Notes under the pieces: generated by a model | The model's database searches: none | Told to the model about the DNA's origin: nothing | The model's input: the letters and a program-made list of their open reading frames with translations, nothing else | From: Henckelia pumila | Taxonomy: Eukaryota; Streptophyta; Magnoliopsida; Lamiales; Gesneriaceae | Length of the DNA stretch: 64,000 nt | Assembly: GCF_033568475.1 (NCBI RefSeq) | Contig: NC_133121.1 | Location: 52,985,905 to 53,049,904 of the forward strand | Reading direction: 5' to 3' | Made by a program: the position numbers and the translations under genes | Shown here: piece after piece, positions 47,258 to 58,300 of the stretch | Numbering within the stretch: position 1 is the stretch's first letter | How the letters are laid out: each line of letters starts with the position of its first letter

Positions 47258-49314
47258 ATGGAGGATAATTCTAATAATCAAGATGATAATAATAATAATA
47301 ATAATAATAATCAAGAACATGAACAACCAAGAACACTTAGGCACCATATGAATCCAATAAGAACTAGTACACCATCTTGTTTAGTTTTTCCTCCTGATGC
47401 GTCTAATTTCAATTTTAAACCTCAAATCATTCAACTTTTACCAAATTTTCATGGCCTAGATTCTGAAAATCCATATTTGCATTTAAGAGAATTTGAGGAG
47501 GTTTGCAACACTTATAATGATCAAAATTGTAGCATGGATATTGTTCGATTAAAGATTTTCCCTTTTTATTTAAAAGATAAAGCTAAAACATGGTTGCAAA
47601 ATTTGAGATCAAGTTCAATAAGATCATGAGAAGAAATGCAACAACAATTTCTAAAAAAGTTTTTTCCTTCCCATAGAACAAACTCTTTTAAAAGACAAAT
47701 TACAACTTTTTCTCAAAAACAAGGGGAAACATTTTATCAATGTTGGGATAGATATAAAGAGTTACTTAATACATGCACACATCATGGTTTTGAAATATGG
47801 AGGATAGTTTCTCACTTTTATGAAGGTTTAATACCTAAAGATAGGCAAATGATAGAATTCATGTGTAATGAAACTTTTGAAGATAAAAACACAAATGAAG
47901 CTATGGAATATTTGGAGTCATTAGCAGAAAATTCTCAAAATTGGGATAATATAGGCTCAATTGAACCACCAAGTAAAACCAATAATTCAACAAATGGGGT
48001 TGGTATTTACCATCTTAAAGATGATGTAGATATTCAAGCCAAACTTGCATCTTTAGTAAAAAAAATTGAGTAATTAGAAATGAAAAAGAGTGATCAATTA
48101 AAAAGTGTTCAAGAAATTGTTTATCATATATGTGATACACATGATCATCTTACAAAAAATTGTCCTACTTTGCCATCATTTAAAGAATGTCTCCATGAAC
48201 AAGCCAATTATGTTAACAATTTTAAAAAACCAACATTAGATCATTTTTCACAAACATATAATCATGGTTGGAGAAATCATCCTAATTTTAGTTGGAGGAA
48301 CGATAATAATGCACAACTTTCACAGCAACATTTTCAAAATAATCAAAATCATCAAGGTTATGCTCCTTATATCCCACCTCCAAGAAACATTTTGAAGATG
48401 AAATTCATGAATACATTCAAAAGCAAGAGTCTATCAATATTCAAAACATTCAATCTATGAATGATTTGAAAGAAACTCTTGCAAAATTTGCATCTGCACT
48501 TAATATTCATGAAAAAGAAAAATTTTCATCTCAACCACAACCTAATCCTAAAAATCAAGAAAAATTTGATCAAGTAAAAGCTGTTATTACTCTTAGATGT
48601 GGTAAAATAGTTATTGATCCATATAGTGATGAAAACAAAGATCAATTAAACTCAAAGAGTAAGGATTCAAATCCTGATACTTTTGAGAAAGATGATGCTT
48701 TGGTTCCTAATAATAAGAAAGTTGATGATAAATTATCTGAAGTAATATGTGAGTCAAATAAACCTGTTCCTTTTCCTCATGCATTAGTTAATAATAAAAA
48801 AAAAAATAATTATGATATTTATGAAGTTTTTAAACAAGTAAAAATCAATATTCCATTATTATATGCTATTAAACAAGTTTCTTCTTATGCAAAGTTTTTA
48901 AAAGATTTATGTACTGTGAAAAAACAATTGCATGTAAAGAAGAAAGCATTTTTAACTGAGCAGGTAAGTTCTATTATTCAAAATAATTCTACTTTGAAAT
49001 ATAAAGATCCTGGTTGTCCAACAATTTCATGTATTATTGGAAAAAATAAAATTAAAAAAGCTTTGTTAGATTTGGGAGCAAGTGCGAATTTACTTCCTTA
49101 TTCAGTTTATGAAAAACTTAACTTGGGAGATTTAAAACCTACATCTGTCACTCTTTTACTAGCCGATAGGTTAATCAAAATACCTAGAGGTATCGTAGAA
49201 GATGTTTTAGTTCAAGTCGATAAGTTCATATATCCTGTGCATAATGAAATTCCAGTAATATTGGGACGTCCATTTCTCGCAACTTCAAATGCTTTAATTA
49301 ATTGTCGAAATTGA
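47258..49314 (+). pseudogene. Gag and protease of unit 1, broken
   Basis: The frame starts MEDNSNNQDD with an Asn run from an AAT microsatellite. It includes a retrotrans_gag region (LKDKAKTWLQNL, FLKKFFPSHRTNSFKRQI, CWDRYKELLNTC) and a linker that is Asn/Gln/His-rich. Protease has LLDLGASANLLPYSVYEKL and PVILGRPFLAT. Breaks are a TGA at 47627-47629 (unit 2 has TGG here), a TAA at 48071-48073, a frameshift near 48390 shared with unit 2, and a 36-base deletion in protease after KFIYPV (near 49238) absent from unit 2. Gag would form the particle that packages RNA. This copy cannot make it whole. Confidence 0.85.
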
Positions 49315-49655
49315 ATAATGAAATTATCTTTTGGAAATATGACTTTAGAACTTAATGTGTTCAATTTAAGTAAACAACCATGTATTATTGAAGATGAAGA
49401 TGATAATGCAATAGAAACTATCATGGAAGAATGTTAACAAGAAAACTTAAATCAACAATCTGATGTTAGTTTAGTGGAAAATTTTGATTCGGAAAATATT
49501 TTTGAATCAAAATTATTTGAAGAAAACAATCAACTTGAAGAAGAAAAAGAAAATGTAGTAGCCGGTCATTTATCAAAAATAATTTCTGAATCATCTCAAA
49601 ATTAAATACCAATAAATAAAAAAATTTCGGATGATCAACTATTTTATGCTACATT
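49315..49655 (+). other. Deletion junction replacing reverse transcriptase and RNase H, unit 1
   Basis: Protease is followed by about 250 bases of acidic, Glu/Asn-rich coding remnant and then VVAGHLSKI (about 49554-49580). That matches the last residues of an Athila RNase H (ADHLS type). No reverse transcriptase motif, YxDD box or RNase H core exists between. Unit 2 has the same junction. Confidence 0.8.
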
Positions 49656-50884
49656 ATGCCTTGGTTTGCTAATATTGTAAATTTTCTTGTGACAAATAAA
49701 ATGTCTTCTCATTGGAGTTCACAAGATAAAAATAAATTCTTGAAAGAGGTAAAAAAAATTAATTGGGATGATCCTTATTTGTTTAAGTATTGTCCTGATC
49801 AAAATTTTCGACGATGCATACCCGACAATGAGGTAAGTAATGTCATTCTGAGGCATGTGGAGGTCATTTTTCATCAAACAAAACAACTGCAAAAATCTTT
49901 CAATGTGGATTTTATTGGCCTTCTTTATTCAAAGATACAAATTCATTTTGCAAATCTTGTGAAAATTGTCAGAAAATGGGTTTAATTTCAAAACGAAACA
50001 TGATACCTTTAAATTTAATCATGATTATTGAAATATTTGACAGTTGGGGAATAGATTTTATGAGTTCATTCCCATTATCTTTTGGATTTACTTATATTTT
50101 AGTGGTTGTCGATTATGTTTCAAAATGGATTGAAGCAATTGCATGTAGAACTAATGATCATAAAGTTGTGATAAAATTTTTGAAAGAAAATATTTTTAGT
50201 CGATTTGGAATACCTAGAGCTATAATAAGTGATGGGGAAAGTCATTTTATAAATAAATCATTTTCTTCGTTGTTAAGAAAATATGGTATTACACATAAAG
50301 TTTCTACTCCATATCACCCTCAAACGAATGGTCAGGTTGAACTTGCAAATAAAGAAATAAAACAAAATTTGGAAAAAACGGTCAACCCAAATCGAAAAGA
50401 TTGGTCTTTAAGATTAAGTGATGCATTATGGGCATATAGAACTGCATTTAAAACATCATTGGGGATGTCACCATATAGATTAGTTTTTGGTAAGCATTGT
50501 CATCTACCTGTTGAAATTGAACATAAAGCTTATTGGGCTATTAAAGCATTTAATACTAATTTAGATGATGCATCTAAATTAAGAAAATTGCAATTGAATG
50601 AACTAAAAGAATTAAGAAATGATGCATATGAAAATGCAAAGATTTATAAAGATAAAACAAAAGCCTTTCATGATAAAAATATTATGAGAAAATCTTTTGA
50701 AATTGGACAAAAAGTTTTACTTTATAATTCTCGCTTGCATTTGTTTCCAGGAAAACTTAGATCGCGATGGTCCGGACCATTTATTGTTAAATTTTTCTAT
50801 CCTCATGGTGCTGTTGATGCTGAAAATCCTAAAAATAATAATGTATTTAAAGTTAATGGTCAAAGACTTAAACCATTTTTATAA
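49656..50884 (+). pseudogene. Integrase of unit 1, nearly complete core
   Basis: The N-terminal zinc-binding part (49656-49985) is frameshifted. The core frame at 49976-50884 reads [10 protein letters not shown] (first Asp), IISDGESHF (second Asp) and [16 protein letters not shown] (catalytic Glu), so the DDE triad is present. The C-terminal domain continues to GQRLKPFL, where TAA replaces the AAA codon of unit 2. No chromodomain is present, as expected for Athila. Whether the core is active without its zinc domain is doubtful. Confidence 0.85.
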
Positions 50885-50950
50885 AATGAAATTCTTAATG
50901 ATGAGTTTATGTCTTTATCTGATCCAAATTAACTATTACTTATATTTTCA

Positions 50951-50967
50951 TTTTGTTTTTTTTGCAG
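50951..50967 (+). promoter_or_regulatory. Splice-acceptor-like site before the accessory ORFs
   Basis: A T-rich tract ending TTTTGCAG lies about 120 bases upstream of the zinc-finger ORF and is kept in unit 2 (AG at 59614-59615). Together with the donor-like site after the PBS it could give a spliced subgenomic RNA, as reported for envelope-class plant retroelements. This is inference. Confidence 0.35.
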
Positions 50968-51084
50968 AATTGAGTTCACTACTCGGTTAAGTGGCGGATA
51001 ACGGTACTTCGTGACTACTTTTATTTGGTTTTTTTTTTCAATTTCCCACAATAATTGAATATATATATATATATATATATTAAT

Positions 51085-51656
51085 ATGGATGTTTGTATTT
51101 TTAATCTTCGTAAATATTTTCGTGGTATAGTTGATAATAAGTTGAAAAATATTTATAAAGCTAGATGCGAAAGATTACGTTTACTTATGTCGTATAATAT
51201 TCTTGATGATATTCGCTTTATTATTGAAGCAAATATTCGACTTGATGGGGAAGCAAGTAAGATCATTATCAAAAAAATGCCTGGATTTGGAAAAAGTATT
51301 TATGCTAAAAAACGTTGAGCTAAAAATATAGGTGTATGTTACAAATGTGCTAGGTGGACTTGTCACGGACATGTAGGAATGTTGGAATGACATCCGCAAA
51401 TAGAGAAGATAAAAAATTATTCATTAGGAATGTGCTGAGTAAAGAACCATTGGATCCACTTCCAATGTCTCTTGAGACGCATTCCAGTGGATACGTGCAA
51501 AATGAACTTCTTAAACTGTGGACAAAATTTTTTTATGAGAGGGATCATTATATAGATTGTCTTGCATTTAATGTGGATCCCGTATGTCATCTATCAGAAG
51601 AATTGGGTATTTCAACTCCAACGAGAAGAGATAGATGGTACTACCCCCGATGGTAA
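51085..51656 (+). pseudogene. Broken ORF resembling plant-virus cysteine-rich nucleic-acid-binding protein, unit 1
   Basis: The frame begins MDVCIFNLRKYF. An N-terminal part of about 70 residues leads to a glycine/lysine turn (GFGKS) and a basic stretch, then CYKCARWTCHGH. The basic cluster directly before a CX2C finger is the signature of the small cysteine-rich proteins of carlaviruses and relatives (Viral_NABP family), which bind nucleic acid and can act against RNA silencing. A further stretch of about 90 residues (LSKEPLDPLPMSLETHSSGY ... RRDRWYYPRW) is unknown to me. A TGA at 51316-51318 and a one-base deletion near 51372, which removes the last Cys of the finger, break it. Similarity is by motif only. 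Confidence 0.5.
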
Positions 51657-51729
51657 CGTATATATTTCACTTTTTATGTGTGTATGTTTTCTACTATTCA
51701 TATTTTGACTTTTCGTACAATTTTTTTTC

Positions 51730-51736
51730 TATAAAT
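51730..51736 (+). promoter_or_regulatory. Possible TATA box of the LOG gene, unit 1
   Basis: TATAAAT lies 69 bases upstream of the LOG ATG, followed by a GA-rich leader (GAGAGTGAGAGAGAAATTGA). The same element is at 60379-60385 in unit 2. It may be the captured promoter or leader of the source gene. Confidence 0.35.
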
Positions 51737-51798
51737 GCATGCTTAAATTTTCTTTACATATTGAAAAAAAGAGAGTGAGAGAGAAATTGAGAAAAAAA

Positions 51799-52437
51799 AT
51801 GGCAGGTTCTTCTTCACAAAAATTAAAAAATATTTGTGTCTTTTGTGGTTCTAATAATGGAAAGAATGAAATATTTGTTGATGCAGCAATTAATCTTGGA
51901 AAAAAGTTTTCAGAGAGAAAAATTCACTTGGTATATGGAGGAGGCAATATTGGGTTAATGAGATCTATTTCAACAGCAGCTCATCTTGGAGGTAGTCAGG
52001 TTTTGGGTATTATTCCTACAGCTTTAGCTGAAGGAAATATTACAGGTGTTACGGTTGGGGAAGAGTTGAAAGTTTCATCAATGTACGAGAGAATAACTAA
52101 AATGATAGATAATTCTGATGCTTTTATTGCCTTACCAGGTGGTTTTGGTACTTTAGAAGAAATTTTTCATGTTGTTTCTTGGGCACAACTTAATATTCAT
52201 AATAAACTCATTGGCTTGTTGAATATCAATAACTATTATGATGGTTTGTTGACTTTTCTTGATGTAGCTGTGGAACAAAATTTCATTTTAGAAAATTCAC
52301 GAAGGATGCTCATCTCTGCTTCGAATGACGACCAATTAATTGATGATCTCCAAGCTTTTGTTCATCAACCTAATTCAGCTATAACAAATATCAATTGGTC
52401 TCAACCAACCAGTAAGAAAAGGAAACTGGATCATTGA
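51799..52437 (+). CDS. LOG-like: LOG-type cytokinin riboside 5'-monophosphate phosphoribohydrolase, captured by the retroelement, unit 1
   Basis: LOG enzymes release active cytokinin base and ribose 5-phosphate from cytokinin nucleotides in one step, in cytosol and nucleus. This 212-residue ORF has the family architecture: NICVFCGS at the start, GGGNIGLM (47-54), R98 in the region before ALPGG, the signature PGGFGTLEE (113-121), then SWAQLNIH and GLLNINNYYDGLL. Length matches plant LOGs. The end, KKRKL (206-210), is basic and NLS-like. Plant LOG genes have several introns; this one has none, so it was probably captured from an mRNA. I chose the ATG at 51799, not the in-frame one at 51739, because MAGSSSQKLK is kept in unit 2 and family proteins start shortly before the CVFCGS strand. 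One oddity: R55 follows GLM, where the family usually has Gly, in both copies. Activity is unproven. Confidence 0.9.
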   Translation: MAGSSSQKLKNICVFCGSNNGKNEIFVDAAINLGKKFSERKIHLVYGGGNIGLMRSISTAAHLGGSQVLGIIPTALAEGNITGVTVGEELKVSSMYERITKMIDNSDAFIALPGGFGTLEEIFHVVSWAQLNIHNKLIGLLNINNYYDGLLTFLDVAVEQNFILENSRRMLISASNDDQLIDDLQAFVHQPNSAITNINWSQPTSKKRKLDH

Positions 52438-53878
52438 TTCAACATGTCACGAAATGGTTTGTGTTTGTTCTTCATCTTCAATAAATTCCAGGTGATATCT
52501 CTTTCATCATGTACTCTTTATTTTTCTTTAAAAAGAAAAACTAAAAACAATGTCATATTTAGGTTTGGGGGAGGGTTTATCTCTAAAAAAAAAAATTATT
52601 ATTAAATTTTTTTTTTAAAAAAATGATTGTTATAATAATATTTATTTTTCTTTTTCAATGGCAGAGTAAGGAGCGAAAAACTCCTGACACGCATTAGTTT
52701 TTATTTATCATATTATCACAATAGATTAGATTTTAATATTCCGTATATATTTAAATTGCAAACTACTACGAAAATATAGTCTTTTTGTATATATGTTTGT
52801 TCACACTTCTTTTTATCAATTTAATAGAAAATATATAATTGATGGGATATAAGTTATAAATAATATATAATTGTGTGTTTTCAAATAAAATATTTTCTAA
52901 AACTTTTATGAATATATAGTTAAAGTGATATTGATTGAATGAATAATAACATGTATAATTGAAGGAATTAAATTGTAAAAGTGCAATCTATACTCACATA
53001 AATTTTGTGAGTGAGAGGTGAGAATTGAGAAAAGAACTTATAAGCTTTTATTGATTATTAAGAAATTGTTGATTACTAAATTAAACCCATTTTGAAAAAA
53101 AAAAATATTGTGCATATAAAAATTGACTGCAAAGTTGTTTGAAGTTTGATTGTAATGATGTAGAGTATTAATATCACTACTATAGTTCTCATGGTAAATT
53201 TTTAATAGATTTACCTCATAAATAAATAAATAAACTCTAATTAGAAAAAAAAAAGAGAAGAAAAAATGTTACATATTCAAAGTTTATTGTAGTTATTTGG
53301 TTTTGTAAAAACAACTTTGCAGCCAAGTGCAAAAAGAAAAAAAAACAAAAAAAAAACATTGAAAAAAACAAAAAAAACAAAATGAGTTTATTCTTTGTAA
53401 ATTATCCTATCTTATTTTCAATATTAGGTTATTTTATTGTTTGCTTTACATATTAGCCATTTTCAATAAGTGTATAATTTTCTTCCAACTCCATGAGTGA
53501 AAACAGTATATATGAAATATCATAACCCGAGAAAATATGAAGTTGAAACTTTTACATTAAAATTCCTGATGATATATATGTTATGAAAATGATTTTTATT
53601 ATCATTTTGATTATATTTTTCTCAATGTTTTTAGAAAATATTTATATAAAAAATTATATATATTAAATATTTTGATATTGTGTGAAATATATATGTATAA
53701 CCCATCCAATTATATATTAATATATTAGTTGATAACAAGATTTATAAATAAACATATGATCTCATTACAAGTGTGTTTTAAAATGTTAAAGTTTGCAAAT
53801 TTGAATATATATATTAAGGAATAAAAATCTAACTTGTGATTTTATGATATTTTATTACTAGGGGACTAGTAATTAGCC
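52438..53878 (+). other. AT-rich 3' non-coding region of unit 1
   Basis: It holds AATAAA at 52480-52485 shortly after the LOG stop, a second polypurine-like tract at 52562-52575 (GGTTTGGGGGAGGG), a small hairpin (AGGAG...CTCCT near 52670-52690) and A-rich runs at 53095-53390. I see no further gene. Confidence 0.7.
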
Positions 53879-53890
53879 GGTTTGGGGGTG
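53879..53890 (+). other. Polypurine tract, unit 1
   Basis: GGTTTGGGGGTG directly precedes the LTR start TGATGAAAC. The same tract is at 62529-62540. Confidence 0.8.
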
Positions 53891-55702
53891 TGATGAAACT
53901 TAAAATTTGTAATTATTTATATGTTAAAAAGTGTGTTTTAAAATTAAAGTTTCATTAAAATTATGAAGTTGTATTATTTTAGTGTTACGTGTTTATATTT
54001 AAATATTTTACTAAAAATGTTGTATTTTATGTTTTGCGCAGGTTTGGTAAAAATAAAATTACTCAAGCTACAAAGGTCATATTGGAGTAATCTCAAATCC
54101 TGTAGAATCACAAAAGAGGCATCTTCAACTTTGTAGAAGACAAAAAATTCCAAAAACCTCATTAAGATGATCAAAATAATCAAACATCAAAATGGAGACA
54201 GATTTACTTTTACTATGACCAGCTTGTAGTACAAATATCATAACTATGTCACCTTTTACCCAAAATAGGTGAGTTATATGTCCAAACACATCTAAACAAA
54301 ATATCCTACGTATTCTATGTTGAATGAAAAGACTGAATCGGTGGTCTATGGCATCAAACATGCCAATTAAAGTTGGGTCATGGTATTGACATTCAAGGAG
54401 ACAAGCACCCACCAACTTTACTATTTCACATTTAATGAGCCTTGGACTCTGCTCTCATTTGACCTATAAATTGATGTGTTGTATAAGCTTTGTAGTATGC
54501 AAAAGTGTAAAGAAATTCCTCACTTGTAAAATAAATATTGTGTGTGTAATAATAAGATTTTGAGTGTGCATATTTCTCCAAGTTTAAGTACGAAAGTTCT
54601 TTTATCCTTACTCTTGAGTCTTATGTTCATGGCAAGCTAAATCTTTTTATGTCTAGGTGAAAAGGATTCATTGTTGGTCAAGTAAGATTGTTTATATTTT
54701 GTATATTCTTTCTTTTTCTATTTTTTATTTTGTTTTACTAATTGATCTTTATTTGTAGGTATAATTTGGATGATTTATTGTTATCTATTTACATCAAATA
54801 CTTGGTACCTTAAATGTGGTTACCTTGATTTGTTGTCTAATATGATACAATAAATACTACAATAATTATATACTATAAATATATGTATCAATTATAATAA
54901 AGTCATATATATTATTTAGACAATAGTGTGGCTCTGCCGGTTGTTCTAAATAATATATTGTGATTTGATCTAACATTTATTTTCTCGCAACTAACATTTA
55001 CTTTCTCGCAAATAACATTTACTTTCCGCAATTAACATTTACTTTCCGCAACTAACATTTACATTTCCGCAACTAACATTTACTTTATCGCATCTAACAT
55101 AAAAAGTCATATATTTTATTTAGACGATAGCGTGGCTCTGCCGGTTGTTTAAATGAAATATGGTGATTTGATCTAACATTTACTTTTATGTAAATTTATA
55201 TTTATGCACTTATATATATATATATATATATTATGAGTACCATATATTAATTATCGGTTTATCTGATCTTAATATAGTGGAAACTATATTATATGATATA
55301 TTTGTTTAAATATTTAATTGTTCCTTTATGTTTATATTTATTCATTTATATATATATTATGGTTACCATGTATTAAATATCGGTTAATCTGAATTTAATA
55401 TAGTGAGAAATATATTATATAATATATTTGTTTAAATATTTCATTGTTCTTTTATGTTTATTCTTATTTTAGTTTTTTTTTTATTTATTTTTGTTAAGCA
55501 ATCTTAAATAAACCAACAATGAACCTTTGAAGCCTTGACAATTTTATAATTTGTGTATTTGAAGTTTTATAATAATATTTCCATCTATAATATATCATTG
55601 CTAAAATTAAACTTACAGCATCCTCTCCGTGGATCGATCTCGTACTCACGAGTATATTGCAGACAACCTACACTTGGGTGAATTACAATTTAAGTTGTAT
55701 CA
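53891..55702 (+). mobile_element. LTR 2 of the LOG-carrying array (shared)
   Basis: A polypurine tract precedes it and a PBS follows it, so it serves as 3' LTR of unit 1 and 5' LTR of unit 2. Length is 1812 bp. It starts TGATGAAACTTAAAATTTG and ends TTGTATCA. Its (TA)n run near 55210 is longer than in LTR 1. Confidence 0.9.
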
Positions 55703-55708
55703 TGTTTT

Positions 55709-55726
55709 TGGCGCCGTTGCCGGGGA
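55709..55726 (+). other. Primer binding site (tRNA-Asp type), unit 2
   Basis: TGGCGCCGTTGCCGGGGA differs from unit 1 by one base and is the more usual Athila form. Confidence 0.88.
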
Positions 55727-55856
55727 GGTATAAATTAAGTTTAATTTTTGTTATTTATGTTATTTATGTAAATAGTATGCTGTTTTTAATTGTATGATTG
55801 TTTGGAGTCGTTAAAATAGTGGTAGACTTGTTCGAGTATCTGAAAATATTTTAAAC

Positions 55857-57951
55857 ATGGAGGATAATTCTAATAATCAAGATGATAATAATAATAATAA
55901 TCAAGAACATGAACAACCAAGAACACTTAGGCACCATATGAATCCAATAAGAACTAGTACACCATCTTGTTTAGTTTTTCCTCCTGATGCGTCTAATTTC
56001 AATTTTAAACCTCAAATCATTCAAATTTTACCAAATTTTCATGGCCTAGATTCTGAAAATCCATATTTGCATTTAAGAGAATTTGAGGAGGTTTGCAACA
56101 CTTATAATGATCAAAATTGTAGCATGGATATTGTTCAATTAAAGCTTTTCCCTTTTTCTTTAAAAGATAAAGCTAAAACATGGTTGCAAAATTTGAGATC
56201 AAGTTCAATAAGATCATGGGAAGAAATGCAACAACAATTTCTAAAAAAGTTTTTCCCTTCCCATAGAACAAACTCTTTTAAAAGACAAATTACAACTTTT
56301 TCTCAAAAACAAGGGGAAACATTTTATCAATGTTGGGATAGATATAAAGAGTTACTTAATACATGCCCACATCATGGTTCTGAAATATGGAGGATAGTTT
56401 CTCACTTTTATGAAGTTTTAATACCTAAAGATAGGCAAATGATATAATTCATGTGTAATGGAACTTTTGAAGATAAAAACCCAAATGAAGCTATGGAATA
56501 TTTGGAGTCATTAGCAGAAAATGCTCAAAATTGAAATAATATAGGCTCAATTGAACCACCAAGTAAAACCAATAATTTAACAAATGGTGTTGGTATTTAC
56601 CATCTTAAAGATAATGTAGATATTCAAGCCAAACTTGCATATTTAGCAAGAAAAATTGAGTCATTAGAAATGAAAAAGAGTGATCAATTAAAAAGTGTTC
56701 AAGAAATTATTTTTCATATATGTGATACACATGATCATCTTACAAAAAATTGTCCTACTTTGCCTTCATTTAAAGAATGTCTCCATGAACAAGCCAATTA
56801 TGTTAACAATTTTAAAAAACCAATATTAGATCCTTTTTCACAAACATATAATCCTGGTTGGAGAAATCATCCTAATTTTAGTTGGAGGAACGATAATAAT
56901 GCACAACTTTCACAACAACCTTTTCAAAATAACCAAAATCATCAATGCTATGCTCCTTATATCCCACCTCCAAGAAATATTTTGAAGATGAAATTCACGA
57001 ATACATTCAAAAGCAAGAGTCTATCAATATTCAAAACATTCAATCTATGAATGATTTGAAAGAAACTCTTGCAAAATTTGCATCTGCACTTAATATTCAT
57101 GAAAAAGGAAAATTTTCATCTCAACCACAACCTAATCCTAAGAATCAAGAAAATTTTGATCAAGTAAAAGCTGTTATTACTCTTAGAAGTGGTAAAATAG
57201 TTAATGATCCATATAGTGATGAAAACAAAGATCAATTAAACTCAAAGAGTAAGGATTCAAATACTGATACTTTTGAGAAAGATGATGCTTTGGTTCCTAA
57301 TAATAAGAAAGTTGATGATAAATTATCTGAAGTAATATGTGAGTCAAATAAACATGTTCTTTTTCCTCATGCATTAGTTAATAATAAAAAATATAAAAAA
57401 TAAAAAATGATTATGATATTTATGAAGTTTATAAACAAGTAAAAATCAATATTCCATTATTAGATGCTATTAAACAAGTGCCTTCTTATGCAAAGTTTTT
57501 AAAAGATTTATGTACTGTTAAAAGACAATTGCATGTAAATAAGAAAACATTTTTAACTGAGCAGGTAAGTTCTATTATTCAAAATAATTCTACTTTGAAA
57601 TATAAAGATCCTGGTTGTCCAACAATTTCATGTATTATTGGAAAAAATAAAATTAAAAAAGCTTTGTTAGATTTGGGAGCAAGTGTGAATTTACTTTCTT
57701 ATTCAGTTTATGAAAAACTTAACTTGGGAGATTTAAAACCTACATCTGTCACTCTTTTACTAGCCGATAGGTCAATCAAAATACCTAGATGTATCATAAA
57801 AGATGTGTTAGTTCAAGTCGATAAATTCATATATCCTGTGGATTTTATTGTCTTGAATACACAACCAATAGAAGTGCATAATGAAATTCCAGTAATATTG
57901 GGACGTCCATTTCTCGCAACTTCAAATGCTTTAATTAATTGTCGAAATTGA
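55857..57951 (+). pseudogene. Gag and protease of unit 2, broken
   Basis: It is open from ATG 55857 for 196 codons, beyond the place where unit 1 stops (SIRSWEEMQQQF is intact here). It is then broken by TAA at 56445-56447, TGA at about 56533, the frameshift shared with unit 1 (near 56975) and a stop near 57401. Protease (LLDLGASVNLLSYSVYEKL ... PVILGRPFLAT) keeps the 12 residues after KFIYPV that unit 1 has lost. The Asn run is shorter (5 versus 8). Shared and private lesions together show an ancestor already frameshifted before the tandem duplication. Confidence 0.85.
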
Positions 57952-58300
57952 ATAATGAAATTATCTTTTGGAAATATGACTTTAGAACTTAATGTGTTCA
58001 ATTTAAGTAAACAACCATGTATTATTGAAGATGAAGATGATAATGCAATATAAACTATCATGGAAGAATGTCAACAACAAAACTTAAATCAATAATCCGA
58101 TGTTTGTTTAGTGGAAAATATTGATTCGGAAAATATTTTTAATCAAAATTATTTGAAGAAAACAATCAACTTGAAGAAGAAAAAGAAAATGTAGTAGCCG
58201 ATCATTTATCAAAAATAATTTCTGAATCATCTCAAAATAAAATACCAATAAATAAAAATTTTCCGGATGATCGACTATTTTATGCTACTACTATGCCTTG
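57952..58300 (+). other. Deletion junction replacing reverse transcriptase and RNase H, unit 2
   Basis: It has the same structure as in unit 1: acidic remnant, then VVADHLSKI (about 58191-58217), the residual end of RNase H, leading straight into the integrase N-terminal region. No RT is present. Confidence 0.8.

Noticed and set aside
50885..51656. Accessory ORF after integrase as a normal Athila envelope-like gene
   Set aside because: I see no membrane segments or signal peptide; the basic stretch plus Cys/His finger fits a nucleic-acid-binding protein better. Not fully excluded.
51799..52437. LOG ORF as an ordinary host gene in an intergenic gap
   Set aside because: It lies inside a bounded LTR-PBS-gag-integrase-PPT-LTR unit, lacks the introns usual for plant LOGs, and recurs at the same place in the next unit.
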